Of a DNA stretch of 64,000 bases, positions 1 to 8,457 are shown in pieces. The notes below the pieces were generated by a model. It was not told the DNA's origin. It saw nothing but the letters and a program-made list of their open reading frames with translations, and did no database searches. Made by a program: the position numbers and the translations under genes. Each line of letters starts with the position of its first letter. The stretch's first letter is position 1. Source of the stretch: Nostoc sp. PCC 7524 (GTDB lineage Bacteria > Cyanobacteriota > Cyanobacteriia > Cyanobacteriales > Nostocaceae); contig NC_019684.1 of the NCBI RefSeq assembly GCF_000316645.1, positions 5,901,501 to 5,965,500 on the forward strand, given 5' to 3'.

Positions 1-944
1 AAAACTCGATTACCTTTGCGAGTGCCGTCACAAAGCTTCTTACCGCCACTTTCATAGTTTCCAGGGGCAACCCCAGCCCAAGCAGCCAAATGTTCGGCAC
101 TTGGGAAGCGACTCATATCCGTGCCAATTTCCGAGACAATGATCTCAGCAGTTCGACGAGCAACACCAGGTATGGTGTCAACTAACTCAACCGCTTGGTC
201 GAAAGGGCGGCAATATTCCTCAATTTGTTGGTCAAAACATTTAATTGTTTCGTCTATGCTATCAATTTGACACAGTAGCTGTGCAAGAATGAATCGTTGA
301 TGAGGACGAACTCTACCCTCAAGTGCTTGAATCAGTAAATCGTGCTTTTTTCGCATGGTTCCTTTTGCCAAGTCCGCCATCAGTTCAGGACTAGCGCTAC
401 CTTCAACAATCGCAGCTAGCATTGCTCGTCCTGACACACCCATTACGTCACTGGCAACTGAGGCAAGTTTGATATTAGCAGCTTCCAGCACTTTTTGGAC
501 TCGATTCACTAAGTTAACTCTTTCGCGAATAAAATTGCTACGATGACGAGTTAAATCGCGCAAATCTCTTTGCTCCACAGGGGGAATAAAACTCGCACGT
601 AACAACCCATGTTGTAGTAGTTCGGCAATCCACTGCGAATCTTTGATGTCTGTTTTGCGTCCTGGCACCGCTTTTATATGACGGGCATTAACTAACATAA
701 CTTCAAAGTTTCCTTCTAGGATATTAAATACAGGTCGCCAGTACTCTCCAGTACTCTCCATTGCTACATGAGTACAATTGTGACTTGTTAACCAGTCAGA
801 AAGTTTTAACAAGTCCTGAGTCATTGTAGTGAATGTGCGTATTTCCTTGTGCCATCCGGACGAAGACTTCGGGGTAATTACACAAGCTACCACCGTCTTT
901 TTGTGTACATCTAGTCCTGCACAACGATTGTAGACTACCTGCAT
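1..944 (-). CDS. IS110-family transposase (partial, runs off the left edge)
   Basis: DEDD-type transposase of the IS110/IS116/IS902 family; these enzymes recombine circular IS intermediates into target DNA. The visible 314 residues begin MQVVYNRCAGLDVHKK with Asp12 in the first catalytic motif. Glu63 follows in MESTGEYW, then Asp99 and Asp102 in GRKTDIKD. Near the window edge is the C-terminal Transposase_20 segment with the PGNYESGGKK motif carrying the conserved Ser. The ATG at 944 is preceded by a purine-rich AAGAGA. No frameshift is seen in the visible part. The missing C-terminus lies before base 1, so I cannot say whether the element is complete. Family assignment is secure from the motif order; the subgroup is not resolved. 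Confidence 0.93.
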   Translation of the reverse strand, partial: MQVVYNRCAGLDVHKKTVVACVITPKSSSGWHKEIRTFTTMTQDLLKLSDWLTSHNCTHVAMESTGEYWRPVFNILEGNFEVMLVNARHIKAVPGRKTDIKDSQWIAELLQHGLLRASFIPPVEQRDLRDLTRHRSNFIRERVNLVNRVQKVLEAANIKLASVASDVMGVSGRAMLAAIVEGSASPELMADLAKGTMRKKHDLLIQALEGRVRPHQRFILAQLLCQIDSIDETIKCFDQQIEEYCRPFDQAVELVDTIPGVARRTAEIIVSEIGTDMSRFPSAEHLAAWAGVAPGNYESGGKKLCDGTRKGNRV

Positions 945-1120
945 ATCTCTTGAGCTACTACAACTTTCAAAATTGATAGGGGGCTAATACGTGGATATCT
1001 AAATAGTAGATTCTGACTTGCGTGCTCACTAAAACCAAAAAATTGCTCAGTGGCGACAATTGGTAATTCCTCTCGATATCCAGGTTAGACTGCCCTTCAG
1101 GCTCTGATGCTCTAATAAGG
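945..1120 (-). other. Non-coding flank of the IS110 element, possible bridge-RNA end
   Basis: About 175 non-coding bases lie upstream of the transposase start. In the IS110 group the long non-coding left end is known to carry a structured bridge RNA whose loops match target and donor DNA. I see no ORF here, and no clear terminal inverted repeats, as is normal for the family. The outer boundary cannot be placed from one copy, so the end coordinate is approximate and the RNA is inference. Confidence 0.3.
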
Positions 1121-1132
1121 AAACAACCTCGC

Positions 1133-1384
1133 TTGTATCAGCCTTATCTTGGAAGTTACCACATTTTCATTCATGGTGATGAAATTTTTTCATTGGGACT
1201 GCCCTCTGCCTTCCCCCGGCTAAGATCACCAAAAGTTGCCAAGAACCCATTACTTAGTCTTAAACTTGGTGATGCAACTCGAAGCAAAAGACCCTTAGAG
1301 GAAATAATGAGTGAGATTAGCCGGAATGCTCAAGCGCGAGGATTAACACCAGAAATTTTGGACTCAATTCTGAATGAAGAATGA
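1133..1384 (+). CDS. Small hypothetical protein, antitoxin-like C-terminal tail
   Basis: An 83-codon frame starting with TTG at 1133. Only the last 35 or so residues look protein-like: EEIMSEISRNAQARGLTPEI followed by an acidic end, resembling the C-terminal tail of small cyanobacterial type II antitoxins. The first half is low in recognisable features and may be non-coding. No toxin gene follows; the next gene is a convergent glycosyltransferase. The simplest reading is the 3' remnant of an antitoxin gene whose front was lost, perhaps through the adjacent IS110 element. I could not name the family with certainty, and the whole frame may be spurious. Confidence 0.3.
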   Translation: MYQPYLGSYHIFIHGDEIFSLGLPSAFPRLRSPKVAKNPLLSLKLGDATRSKRPLEEIMSEISRNAQARGLTPEILDSILNEE

Positions 1385-1406
1385 AGTAAGCTACGTTTTT
1401 GATACC

Positions 1407-2555
1407 CTATGCTCCCCAACTGAGTTTTACAGGGCGCTGTGCTAAAACTTCCCGATACAGTTCTTCTAATTGAGTAATATTTTTACTCAGAGTATATAAA
1501 TCTAGTACACGCTTTCTAGCTTTTTGTCCCAGTAATGTTGTTAACTCAGCATGGTCTTGAAATAATGGAAGAAGAGTTCTCAGTTGCGATCGCACTGTCT
1601 TGGGATTTAAGACTACTCCTGCACCTTTTTCTAATACTTCACCATCTGCACCCACATCTGTAGCGATACAAGCTAACTCACAGGCCATAGCCTCTAGTAG
1701 TGATAGCGATAAACCCTCTACTAATGAAGGCAAAATAAATACATCTGCACCCCGTAAAATTTCGATCCGTCGGGCTTCATCTGCCACAAATCCCAACCAA
1801 ATAATGTTGTATTCAGCACCATAAAATGGTTCTAAAGAAGTTCTTAAGGGGCCATCACCAACAATTAACAATTTACTATTTGGCCCCATGCCTGCCTGCT
1901 TCCAAGCACGTAGCAATGATTCTACGTTTTTCTCTGGAGCTAGTCGTCCTTGATAAACAAACAGACGTTCAGCTTGAAATTCAGCTTTAATTGTGGAATA
2001 GCCAGGGGAATATTTGACAGTATCGACACCATTGGGAATCACAGCCACATTTTCTTCTCGTACACCCATTCGTCCCAACAGTTCACGCTGGATTTGAGAG
2101 AATACAATCACGCGATCATAATTACCCAAAAAAGGCGCATATAGTTGATATGCTAAAAGTTGTGTGCCTGAAATTAGTTTTGCCCCCTTACCTGCAAATG
2201 GGGTGTGAAATGTCGCAATGAGGGGCAAATTTAATTGTTCACAGATTTCTGGTAGTACAAAGTCAAGGGGAGATAAAGTCAAGGAGGCGTGGACAATATC
2301 TGGCTTAATTTCCTTGAGTGACTTAGTTAAAACCTTAGTTGCTTTGAAAGTGGGGATGGTGTAAACCTGCGACTTGTAAAGGAAAGGCAGGGAAACCTCT
2401 TGAAAATTCGGCCAGTTGTCTACTTCAGGTTCTTCTTGAGCAAAGTGGAGAAAGCTAACTTGATGCCCTCTGTCTAGCAAGGCGTTTGTGATTTCTCTAC
2501 TGTAAGTGACGTTGCCACAAAAGGGTGATTTTTTTCCAATCCAGGCTATACGCAT
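1407..2555 (-). CDS. Glycosyltransferase family 4 (GT-B fold)
   Basis: A 382-residue retaining glycosyltransferase that would transfer a sugar from a nucleotide-sugar to a glycolipid or polysaccharide acceptor; donor and acceptor are unknown. The N-terminal half resembles the GT4 acceptor domain, with a glycine-rich start (GKKSPFCGNVTYSRE) and the HASLTLSPLD region. The C-terminal Glycos_transf_1 domain begins near IPNGVD (173-178) and carries the E-x7-E signature VEGLSLSLLEAM (Glu280 and Glu288). There are no membrane segments. It stands alone on the minus strand, not in a sugar operon. The ATG at 2555 follows a purine-rich GAAAGA. Length is normal for GT4. Confidence 0.9.
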   Translation of the reverse strand: MRIAWIGKKSPFCGNVTYSREITNALLDRGHQVSFLHFAQEEPEVDNWPNFQEVSLPFLYKSQVYTIPTFKATKVLTKSLKEIKPDIVHASLTLSPLDFVLPEICEQLNLPLIATFHTPFAGKGAKLISGTQLLAYQLYAPFLGNYDRVIVFSQIQRELLGRMGVREENVAVIPNGVDTVKYSPGYSTIKAEFQAERLFVYQGRLAPEKNVESLLRAWKQAGMGPNSKLLIVGDGPLRTSLEPFYGAEYNIIWLGFVADEARRIEILRGADVFILPSLVEGLSLSLLEAMACELACIATDVGADGEVLEKGAGVVLNPKTVRSQLRTLLPLFQDHAELTTLLGQKARKRVLDLYTLSKNITQLEELYREVLAQRPVKLSWGA

Positions 2556-2897
2556 TCTTTCTCAGCTATCAGAAGAGTGGGTTTAATTATTTATTTTGAA
2601 TTTTTTTTATCAGTTTTTACTTGCTGGCTGTTTATTTAGCATATATTCCCACCCTAAACTAGCCATCATGCCAAACTTTAGGTTTACTAAAGTAGATAAT
2701 TCATGGGCTTATTTATCTTGTTTTTCTATTGTACATTAACGTACATTTGCAACAGCTTTATCTGGCTCAATTTAACCCGATACCCAGCAAGTTGGCGATA
2801 AAATTTTCCTGAAATAAGTTTAGCATGAAAGCTTTTGCTTTCAGTCAGTTAGTAGTGATGTTGAGGCAGTAGATAAATCTGCCTGGGAAGATGATAA
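2556..2897. other. Intergenic, no gene seen
   Basis: AT-rich stretch of about 340 bases between two minus-strand genes. It should hold the promoter of the glycosyltransferase and the 3' end of the MFS transcript. I see no convincing ORF, tRNA or strong terminator. Confidence 0.5.
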
Positions 2898-4550
2898 TTA
2901 ATCACGGGAGTTATACCAAGAGAAGATACCTCCAGAAAAGACGATCGCCGCTAATCCCATAAATACAGCCTTTAAACCGACAAAAGTCTCAGCTACACCT
3001 GCTAATGCTAAAGGTAGAGACAGGGCAATATTAATCACATTATTTTGTAAACCGAATACCTTACCACGCATTTCTGGTAAGGTTTGTGTTTGAATGGTAG
3101 TCTGCATCGGGATACCTACCAATGAACCGAAAACACCTAGCAGTGTTACGAATAGCAAGACTAGCCAGAGTTGAGTAGTGAACAGAGAAAGACCCATCAA
3201 AGATGCTGCCATACCCAAACATCCACACAAACTGAGTTGAGTATAAGAGAAACGCTGACCAAACTGACCCAAAATCGTAGCTCCAGCTGCAATTCCCACA
3301 CCGCCTGCCGCTAATAAAAAGCCGAATTGGGAAGCTTTCAGGTTAGGTATGATTTCTGCCATGCGAACTGCTAAAACAGTTAAAGCTGCAAACACTGAAA
3401 ACAAAATCATCAGTTGCAGTAAAGCATTACGGACATGAGAGTTATCTTTCAGGTAGCTTAAACCATCGCGCAGGTCAGAAAATACGTGAGGAAACTCGGT
3501 TTCCGGTGCGTGGGTTTTTTCGTTGGTGACTAATAGTAGCAAGATGATACTAGCGATCGCATAACTACCACCAACTAAAATTTCTTTACCCAAGCCATTA
3601 CTACCACCCAGTTGCGCCCAAATAGTATCAGCCAGTGCCAATAACGGTTCTCCTACTGCAAACCCTATGATTACCGAAGCCATCATTGTTGTTGTATAGA
3701 GGGAGTTGGCCGATAGTAAATCCTGTTCCTTCACCACCAAAGGAATTGCCGCCTGTTCTGCTGGTGCAAAAAACTGGGTTAATGTGGAGACTAAAAAAGT
3801 CACAGCTAAAATAATGGCAAAACCTACAGGTATCATCCCTATGGGTTGCCAATCATGAGTTAACCACAATAGAGCGGGAATGGCTAACACTAAAATGCCA
3901 CGCCAAGCATTGGTGGCTACTAACACAGTCTTTTTTGACCACCGATCTACAAATACACCAGCTACCGAACCAAACAGCACGGCAGGAATAGTAAAAGCCA
4001 TCATTAAAGCTGATACCCAACCACTGATACTTTGATTACTGCCCTGAAACTGAGTATTAATCAAGGCAATCATCAGTACCAAATAGACTTTATCTGCCAA
4101 TTGGCAAAAAACTTGACCACCCCAAAGCGCCAAAAAATTAGGGTTACTAAATACAGGTGCAAACCCCTGCTTTTGCGTAGTACCTGATGCTGCTTCCCCA
4201 CCAGAACCAGAATCATCTAATAATGATGTAGATTCTTGGCAGGGAGTAGAAGTTACTGGTATACCTTTGGCGTTGTCTTCACTTCTGGTATCACTATGAG
4301 TTAATTGCTCTGGGAATTTTGTTGCTGATGGTTCTGGCACATCAGTTTTTGGTATTTCCGATGTCCAACTTTTCCCATTTGGAGAAATATTTGGTGCAGA
4401 CTTGTCTTCACTATCAATGTGACTAGGAATAGACTGAGGAACAGCACTCAAATAATTTGATGTAGTAGGATCTGATGCCCTATTCGGTTTTCTGGGATGA
4501 GTGGGTGACAACGGCAGAATTTTTGTATCCAAATCAGACGGTTGTATCAT
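2898..4550 (-). CDS. MFS transporter with a long disordered N-terminal extension
   Basis: Major facilitator family protein of the MFS_3/EntS-like type, predicted to export a small molecule across the inner membrane; the substrate is unknown. The first 130 or so residues are Ser/Thr/Pro/Glu-rich and look disordered. The membrane domain begins near [19 protein letters not shown] and has the conserved loop [10 protein letters not shown] between helices 2 and 3. A TTG codon at 4562 extends the frame, but ATG at 4550 is the more usual start. Either start overlaps the 3' end of recO (stop at 4534), so the two genes are likely co-transcribed and translationally coupled. The cytoplasmic extension is unusual for the family. 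Confidence 0.88.
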   Translation of the reverse strand: MIQPSDLDTKILPLSPTHPRKPNRASDPTTSNYLSAVPQSIPSHIDSEDKSAPNISPNGKSWTSEIPKTDVPEPSATKFPEQLTHSDTRSEDNAKGIPVTSTPCQESTSLLDDSGSGGEAASGTTQKQGFAPVFSNPNFLALWGGQVFCQLADKVYLVLMIALINTQFQGSNQSISGWVSALMMAFTIPAVLFGSVAGVFVDRWSKKTVLVATNAWRGILVLAIPALLWLTHDWQPIGMIPVGFAIILAVTFLVSTLTQFFAPAEQAAIPLVVKEQDLLSANSLYTTTMMASVIIGFAVGEPLLALADTIWAQLGGSNGLGKEILVGGSYAIASIILLLLVTNEKTHAPETEFPHVFSDLRDGLSYLKDNSHVRNALLQLMILFSVFAALTVLAVRMAEIIPNLKASQFGFLLAAGGVGIAAGATILGQFGQRFSYTQLSLCGCLGMAASLMGLSLFTTQLWLVLLFVTLLGVFGSLVGIPMQTTIQTQTLPEMRGKVFGLQNNVINIALSLPLALAGVAETFVGLKAVFMGLAAIVFSGGIFSWYNSRD

Positions 4551-5514
4551 GGTTGGCAGCAAAATAAGAATCGATTAAAGTAGCAGAGCGAATAGGGCGA
4601 CCTAAATGATACTGAGCATACTGGCGCAAAATCTGCTCCACAGATAACCAGCTTTGATAGCTGGTGTTATTAATTTGCATTATCTCTGGTTGTGACATCT
4701 GTTGGAGCATGGCAAGTTCTTGAGCATTCAAACGCACAGAAATGACAGGAAGTTCTTGCCGATGTACAACTGTTTGGTAGTCAGGTTTTGGGGACTGGGG
4801 ACTGGGGATTGGGGACTGGGGATTTGGGACTGGGGACTGGGGACTGGGGACTGGGGATTGGTTAACAGTTCTTCTCCCCTGCTCTCCTGCTCTCCCTTGT
4901 CTGCTTGCACTTCTGTTGGCTTCTTTTCGTAAATTTTCCCAAGCTTCTAAACAAATAATTCCACCACATGGGATGCTAAAACCTACCTGCCAGTTGGGGT
5001 TGCTGGAGTCTGGCATGAGAGGGCGTTGGGTTAAACAACAGGTTTGAACTTGGGGGGTGAGTCCTGCTAAGGCTAAGAGGTGAAAAACGGCATGAGCTAG
5101 GCAGGCTAAGATACTAGATGGCTCTGTTCTAGGCAAAGCCTCTAATCGCTGAAGATGTTCATTGAGTAACTCATAGAGTTCTTCTTGGGGATGTTCACTC
5201 AAAGCCTGACAAAGAACTATTTCGGCTAGATACTGACTAGCAGCTAATTTTCCTAAATCTTGAGACAAACCCGGATAAGTTTTGACTGTTTGAGCTTGTG
5301 TAATTTTATCGAGCGATCGCCCTTTAGCAATCAGTAGCTCGTTGACGACGAACATCCCGCTTCTACCGCCAAGGCTAGAATTATGCTTACGTGCGCCTGG
5401 GGCAACTGCTCGAATCAAACCGAATTCTCGTGTCAAAATAGTCACTATTTTATCTGATTCTCCTAGCACTTGGGTTTTGAGATTGATACCCGTTGCTTTA
5501 TAGGTTTTACTCAT
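4534..5514 (-). CDS. recO: DNA repair protein RecO
   Basis: Recombination mediator that works with RecF and RecR to load RecA on SSB-coated single strands. The N-terminal OB fold is clear ([20 protein letters not shown], then [19 protein letters not shown]). A helical and Cys-containing C-terminal domain follows, with Cys159/160 and Cys183/188 as possible metal ligands. At 326 residues it is longer than most RecO proteins. Residues about 218-245 are a Pro/Ser/Gln heptapeptide repeat encoded by a seven-base DNA repeat (4790-4860), which appears to be an in-frame insertion. The preceding residues 201-217, rich in Arg and Gly, may belong to the same insertion. The MFS gene overlaps its 3' end. 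Confidence 0.93.
   Translation of the reverse strand: MSKTYKATGINLKTQVLGESDKIVTILTREFGLIRAVAPGARKHNSSLGGRSGMFVVNELLIAKGRSLDKITQAQTVKTYPGLSQDLGKLAASQYLAEIVLCQALSEHPQEELYELLNEHLQRLEALPRTEPSSILACLAHAVFHLLALAGLTPQVQTCCLTQRPLMPDSSNPNWQVGFSIPCGGIICLEAWENLRKEANRSASRQGRAGEQGRRTVNQSPVPSPQSPVPNPQSPIPSPQSPKPDYQTVVHRQELPVISVRLNAQELAMLQQMSQPEIMQINNTSYQSWLSVEQILRQYAQYHLGRPIRSATLIDSYFAANHDTTV
4790..4860. repeat. Seven-base tandem repeat (STRR) inside recO
   Basis: About ten copies of a GGGGACT/GGGGATT unit on the plus strand. Because three units make 21 bases, the array encodes a seven-residue repeat (PSPQSPV-like) on the recO strand and keeps the frame open. The same motif family occurs between genes at 58.7 and 60.4 kb. 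Confidence 0.93.
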
Positions 5515-5551
5515 TAGTTATTAGTTATTAGTCCTTAGTCATTAGTCATTA
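5513..5551. repeat. Short heptanucleotide repeat between deoC and recO
   Basis: Degenerate copies of a TTAGTCA/TTAGTTA unit in the short gap between deoC and recO. Similar patches at 16410-16463, 23531-23562 and 25674-25698 also lie in short intergenic gaps. Confidence 0.8.
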
Positions 5552-5586
5552 TGTGAAGACAAAAAATAAATGACAAATGAGTGAGA

Positions 5587-6267
5587 CTAGCTACCTTTTT
5601 CCAGGTTATCGCGCTCTCGGATCAAATCAATACTCCGAGATGTGCCTAACCTCGTAGCACCCGCCAATATTAAGTCTAAAGCTTGCTCTAGAGTCCGAAT
5701 TCCCCCAGAGGCTTTAATTCCTACTCTGTCTCGTGCTACTTCCTTCAACAGTTTGACATCCGATACACTAGCCCCACCATTCCAACCTGTACTGGTTTTT
5801 AAGAATGCTGCTCCTGCGTCCATAGCAATTTCGGCGGCTAGTTTTTTTTCTGCATCCGTCAACAGGTTGGTTTCCAAAATCACCTTCACAGATTGCCCTG
5901 TTTCCTCACAAATTTCAGCAATTTCTCGGTGAATGGCATCGGTTTTACCAACTTTTAGCCAACCTAAGTTCATGACTACATCTAACTCTGTAGCCCCGTT
6001 TTCTACTGCTTCTTGAGCCTCATACAACTTGACAGCCCTAGTTGTCGCCCCCGTAGGAAAACCAATTACTGTACAAACTTTAGGCTTTTTACCGTGTAAG
6101 AGTTCTGCGGCTTGTTTGACATAAGCAGGATACACACAAACCGACGCGAAATTAAATCTATCTGCTTGTTGACACCATTGCTCAACCTGCTCTGGAGTAG
6201 CTGTTGGCGTTAACAGCGCATGATCGATCAATGGCGCAATATCAATATCTGGATAGTCTGCTGCCAT
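5587..6267 (-). CDS. deoC: Deoxyribose-phosphate aldolase
   Basis: Cleaves 2-deoxyribose-5-phosphate to glyceraldehyde-3-phosphate and acetaldehyde in deoxynucleoside catabolism. The 226-residue TIM barrel has the DeoC signatures IDHALLTP (14-21), ELDVVMN (94-100), the Schiff-base lysine in FLKTSTGW (Lys157) and the second lysine in [10 protein letters not shown] (Lys185). The length is typical of the bacterial short form. It lies just upstream of recO on the same strand, separated by a short repeat-bearing gap. The ATG at 6267 is the only sensible start. Confidence 0.95.
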   Translation of the reverse strand: MAADYPDIDIAPLIDHALLTPTATPEQVEQWCQQADRFNFASVCVYPAYVKQAAELLHGKKPKVCTVIGFPTGATTRAVKLYEAQEAVENGATELDVVMNLGWLKVGKTDAIHREIAEICEETGQSVKVILETNLLTDAEKKLAAEIAMDAGAAFLKTSTGWNGGASVSDVKLLKEVARDRVGIKASGGIRTLEQALDLILAGATRLGTSRSIDLIRERDNLEKGS

Positions 6268-6520
6268 CGTATTTTTACCAAACTAATTGAACTATAAGTC
6301 TTTATAAAAAATTAAGATTCTGATAATTAATTAAACCATATCTATTCCGAGTCTAACCTGAAAACTCACTACAGGCTCAGTCGTATATACCGAATATTGA
6401 GTACAAGCAGCTAAGATAGGTATTTTACTTAACATTGAACCAAAATATTTTCAGTAATACTTACCCTCCAGCATCAAGAAAAATATACTATTCCCATCAT
6501 CTAGATGATATTTGATTACC

Positions 6521-7684
6521 TTAATTTAAAATTGGGAATTTTTCCCGACCAGATACTAAAAAATCCAGAATTTTTTGAGCTAATGCTTTTGATGCCAAAT
6601 ATGGTACACCATTGCCTATAGTTTTAAACATATTGGTTAAGGACATATTTTCTGGCAAAACAAAATTTGCAGGTAAAGATTGTATTGCTAAAGCTTCTGC
6701 TACAGAAATTCGCCTAGCTTTGTAAGGATGTAAATGCACTTCATTATTACCATAGCAAGCTGTGGGAGAGTAACGCCAGCGATGTAGACGTTTAAAAGAT
6801 TTTTTTGTATCATCACCTTCCGCAATACTGGCGAATTTTTGCATACCTGCTCTGGGTTGAAAGTAATGGTGAGCGTTAGGATGTGCTGAAACAGCATTTT
6901 TTCTAAACCAATATTCCACTGTCAGTGCTTGCGGAATACCATCAGGACAAGGAATTACAGAATCCTCACGAAATGGTTCGCATTGACTCCAAGGATAAGT
7001 AAAAACCTTGTTTTGAGGATACAAAATATGATTCAACCAGGGAAAATTAATAGATGATAATCCAGAATCACTAATAACCTTGATGCCAATATCATCCAAA
7101 AAATTTTTTTGAAATCCCAATAAAATAATTCTTTCTCTATCTTGAGGTACACCATACTCAATCGCATTAATTAAATTTTCTGTTAGTATATAATCTGCTT
7201 TTTGTAACTGAAGTTTTAGCGATTCAAAAAATTGACGGTGTTTCTTCGTGCGCCACAAACCCTTAACGTTCTCAAATAAAAAAAAATCTGGTAAATTTCG
7301 ACAAATTAATTCCACATAAGCAGCCGAAAGTTTACCCTGATCTCCTGCATCACCCCTATTTTTACCTCCAATGGAGAAATCAGGACAAGGCGGGCCACCA
7401 ATAAAACCAACAATATTATTTGAATGCCGACAATCTTTAACTAATTCTTGAAGCTGCTGTGCTTGTACACCTGCGAACAGTTGAGTTATATCTCCTGTTT
7501 CTCCATGATGATATCCATATTCTGGCGACGGTAATTTCAGCATCTCGCGTGAATAACGATATGCAGCCATAAACGGAGAAAAGATTTCATTGACATAAAA
7601 GATATTAAAACCGCTTGCTTCAAAACCTAAATCTAAAAAACCTGAACCAGAAAAGAACGAGAAAATACGAGGAATAAAAATCAT
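6521..7684 (-). CDS. C5-cytosine DNA methyltransferase (first copy)
   Basis: Transfers a methyl group from S-adenosylmethionine to cytosine C5 in a specific DNA sequence. The motifs appear in canonical order: motif I FSGSGFLDLGF (11-21), motif IV GGPPCPDFS with catalytic Cys100, motif VI FENV (137-140), motif VIII QDRER (181-185) and motif X TIGNGVP near the C-terminus. Motif IV reads PCP where many family members have PCQ. The protein has 387 residues, normal for the family. No restriction endonuclease gene is recognisable beside it, so it may be a solitary methylase. Its target cannot be read from sequence. The divergent mrp operon lies upstream across a 437-base gap. Confidence 0.94.
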   Translation of the reverse strand: MIFIPRIFSFFSGSGFLDLGFEASGFNIFYVNEIFSPFMAAYRYSREMLKLPSPEYGYHHGETGDITQLFAGVQAQQLQELVKDCRHSNNIVGFIGGPPCPDFSIGGKNRGDAGDQGKLSAAYVELICRNLPDFFLFENVKGLWRTKKHRQFFESLKLQLQKADYILTENLINAIEYGVPQDRERIILLGFQKNFLDDIGIKVISDSGLSSINFPWLNHILYPQNKVFTYPWSQCEPFREDSVIPCPDGIPQALTVEYWFRKNAVSAHPNAHHYFQPRAGMQKFASIAEGDDTKKSFKRLHRWRYSPTACYGNNEVHLHPYKARRISVAEALAIQSLPANFVLPENMSLTNMFKTIGNGVPYLASKALAQKILDFLVSGREKFPILN

Positions 7685-8121
7685 TTGTATATTTTCGTCT
7701 CACTTATAAAATTTATTAATTACTAGACGGTAAATATGGAAAAGGGGTTGCAAATAACTCTGAAATCATCAAACATGACTACATAGGATTCATCAAAGCC
7801 AAAGCGATTTTCCAGACTCCTGGTGAAATTCAATGATTGACATAAGATATTCTTATGATAACAGGTATACCGGTTGATAGTAAGATTATTGAATGTTTAG
7901 GTTTATTTAAATTTTTTTAGAATAATTGCAACTCCTGGATTTAAATGTCTCAGAAAAACAATTTTGAGTCTGAATTTTTTTAATTTCTCGTTCTTAACAA
8001 AATCAAACAATAACAAGGAATGAATCAAAAAACATATAAGTGCAATTAATTTCAACTAAAACAAGCCACTATCTTTTCTACCTAGATATTACTGCCTACC
8101 CTTACCCAACCCATACTTCCT
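7685..8121. other. Divergent promoter region, methyltransferase / mrp operon
   Basis: AT-rich 437-base gap between a minus-strand methyltransferase and the plus-strand mrp operon. It must hold both promoters. I see no ORF, riboswitch or clear operator. Confidence 0.5.
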
Positions 8122-8457
8122 GTGTTAGAAGCCTTTGTATTCGCAACAATCTTGTGCGGCTTTTTCGGCATCATTCTTAAAAAGAACCTGTTGATGAAAA
8201 TCATCTCTATGGATGTGATGAGTACCGGGGTGATCGCTTACTACGTACTGATTGCGTCACGAGATGGTTTATTTTCACCAATTGTTGGCAAAGTTGAAAA
8301 TCCCGCCTATTCCGATCCAGTTCCCCAAGCGGTGATTTTGACAGCGATTGTGATTGGCTTTTCGATTCAAGCATTAATGCTAGTTGGGGTGATGAAACTA
8401 GCACGAGATAATCCCACCTTGGAAACCAGTGAGATTGAGAAGAACAATACGCCATGA
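8122..8457 (+). CDS. mrpC: Mrp Na+/H+ antiporter subunit C
   Basis: MrpC/MnhC subunit, related to NuoK of complex I, in the membrane-embedded multi-subunit cation/proton antiporter. The 111 residues form three hydrophobic helices; helix 2 carries the conserved MDVMSTGVIAYYVLIA. The start is GTG at 8122, because the frame closes upstream at a TAG (8083-8085) and family members begin at this MLEAF position. It is first in a seven-gene operon and shares an ATGA overlap with mrpD, implying coupled translation. Confidence 0.92.
   Translation: MLEAFVFATILCGFFGIILKKNLLMKIISMDVMSTGVIAYYVLIASRDGLFSPIVGKVENPAYSDPVPQAVILTAIVIGFSIQALMLVGVMKLARDNPTLETSEIEKNNTP

Noticed and set aside
355..546. 63-codon plus-strand frame
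   Set aside because: Antisense shadow of the IS110 transposase, which has clear family motifs on the minus strand.
4790..4860. CRISPR-like array
   Set aside because: Direct tandem repeats of seven bases without spacers; no cas genes in the window.
4702..4932. Plus-strand frame with GTGDWGLG repeats
   Set aside because: Antisense of the repeat inside recO.
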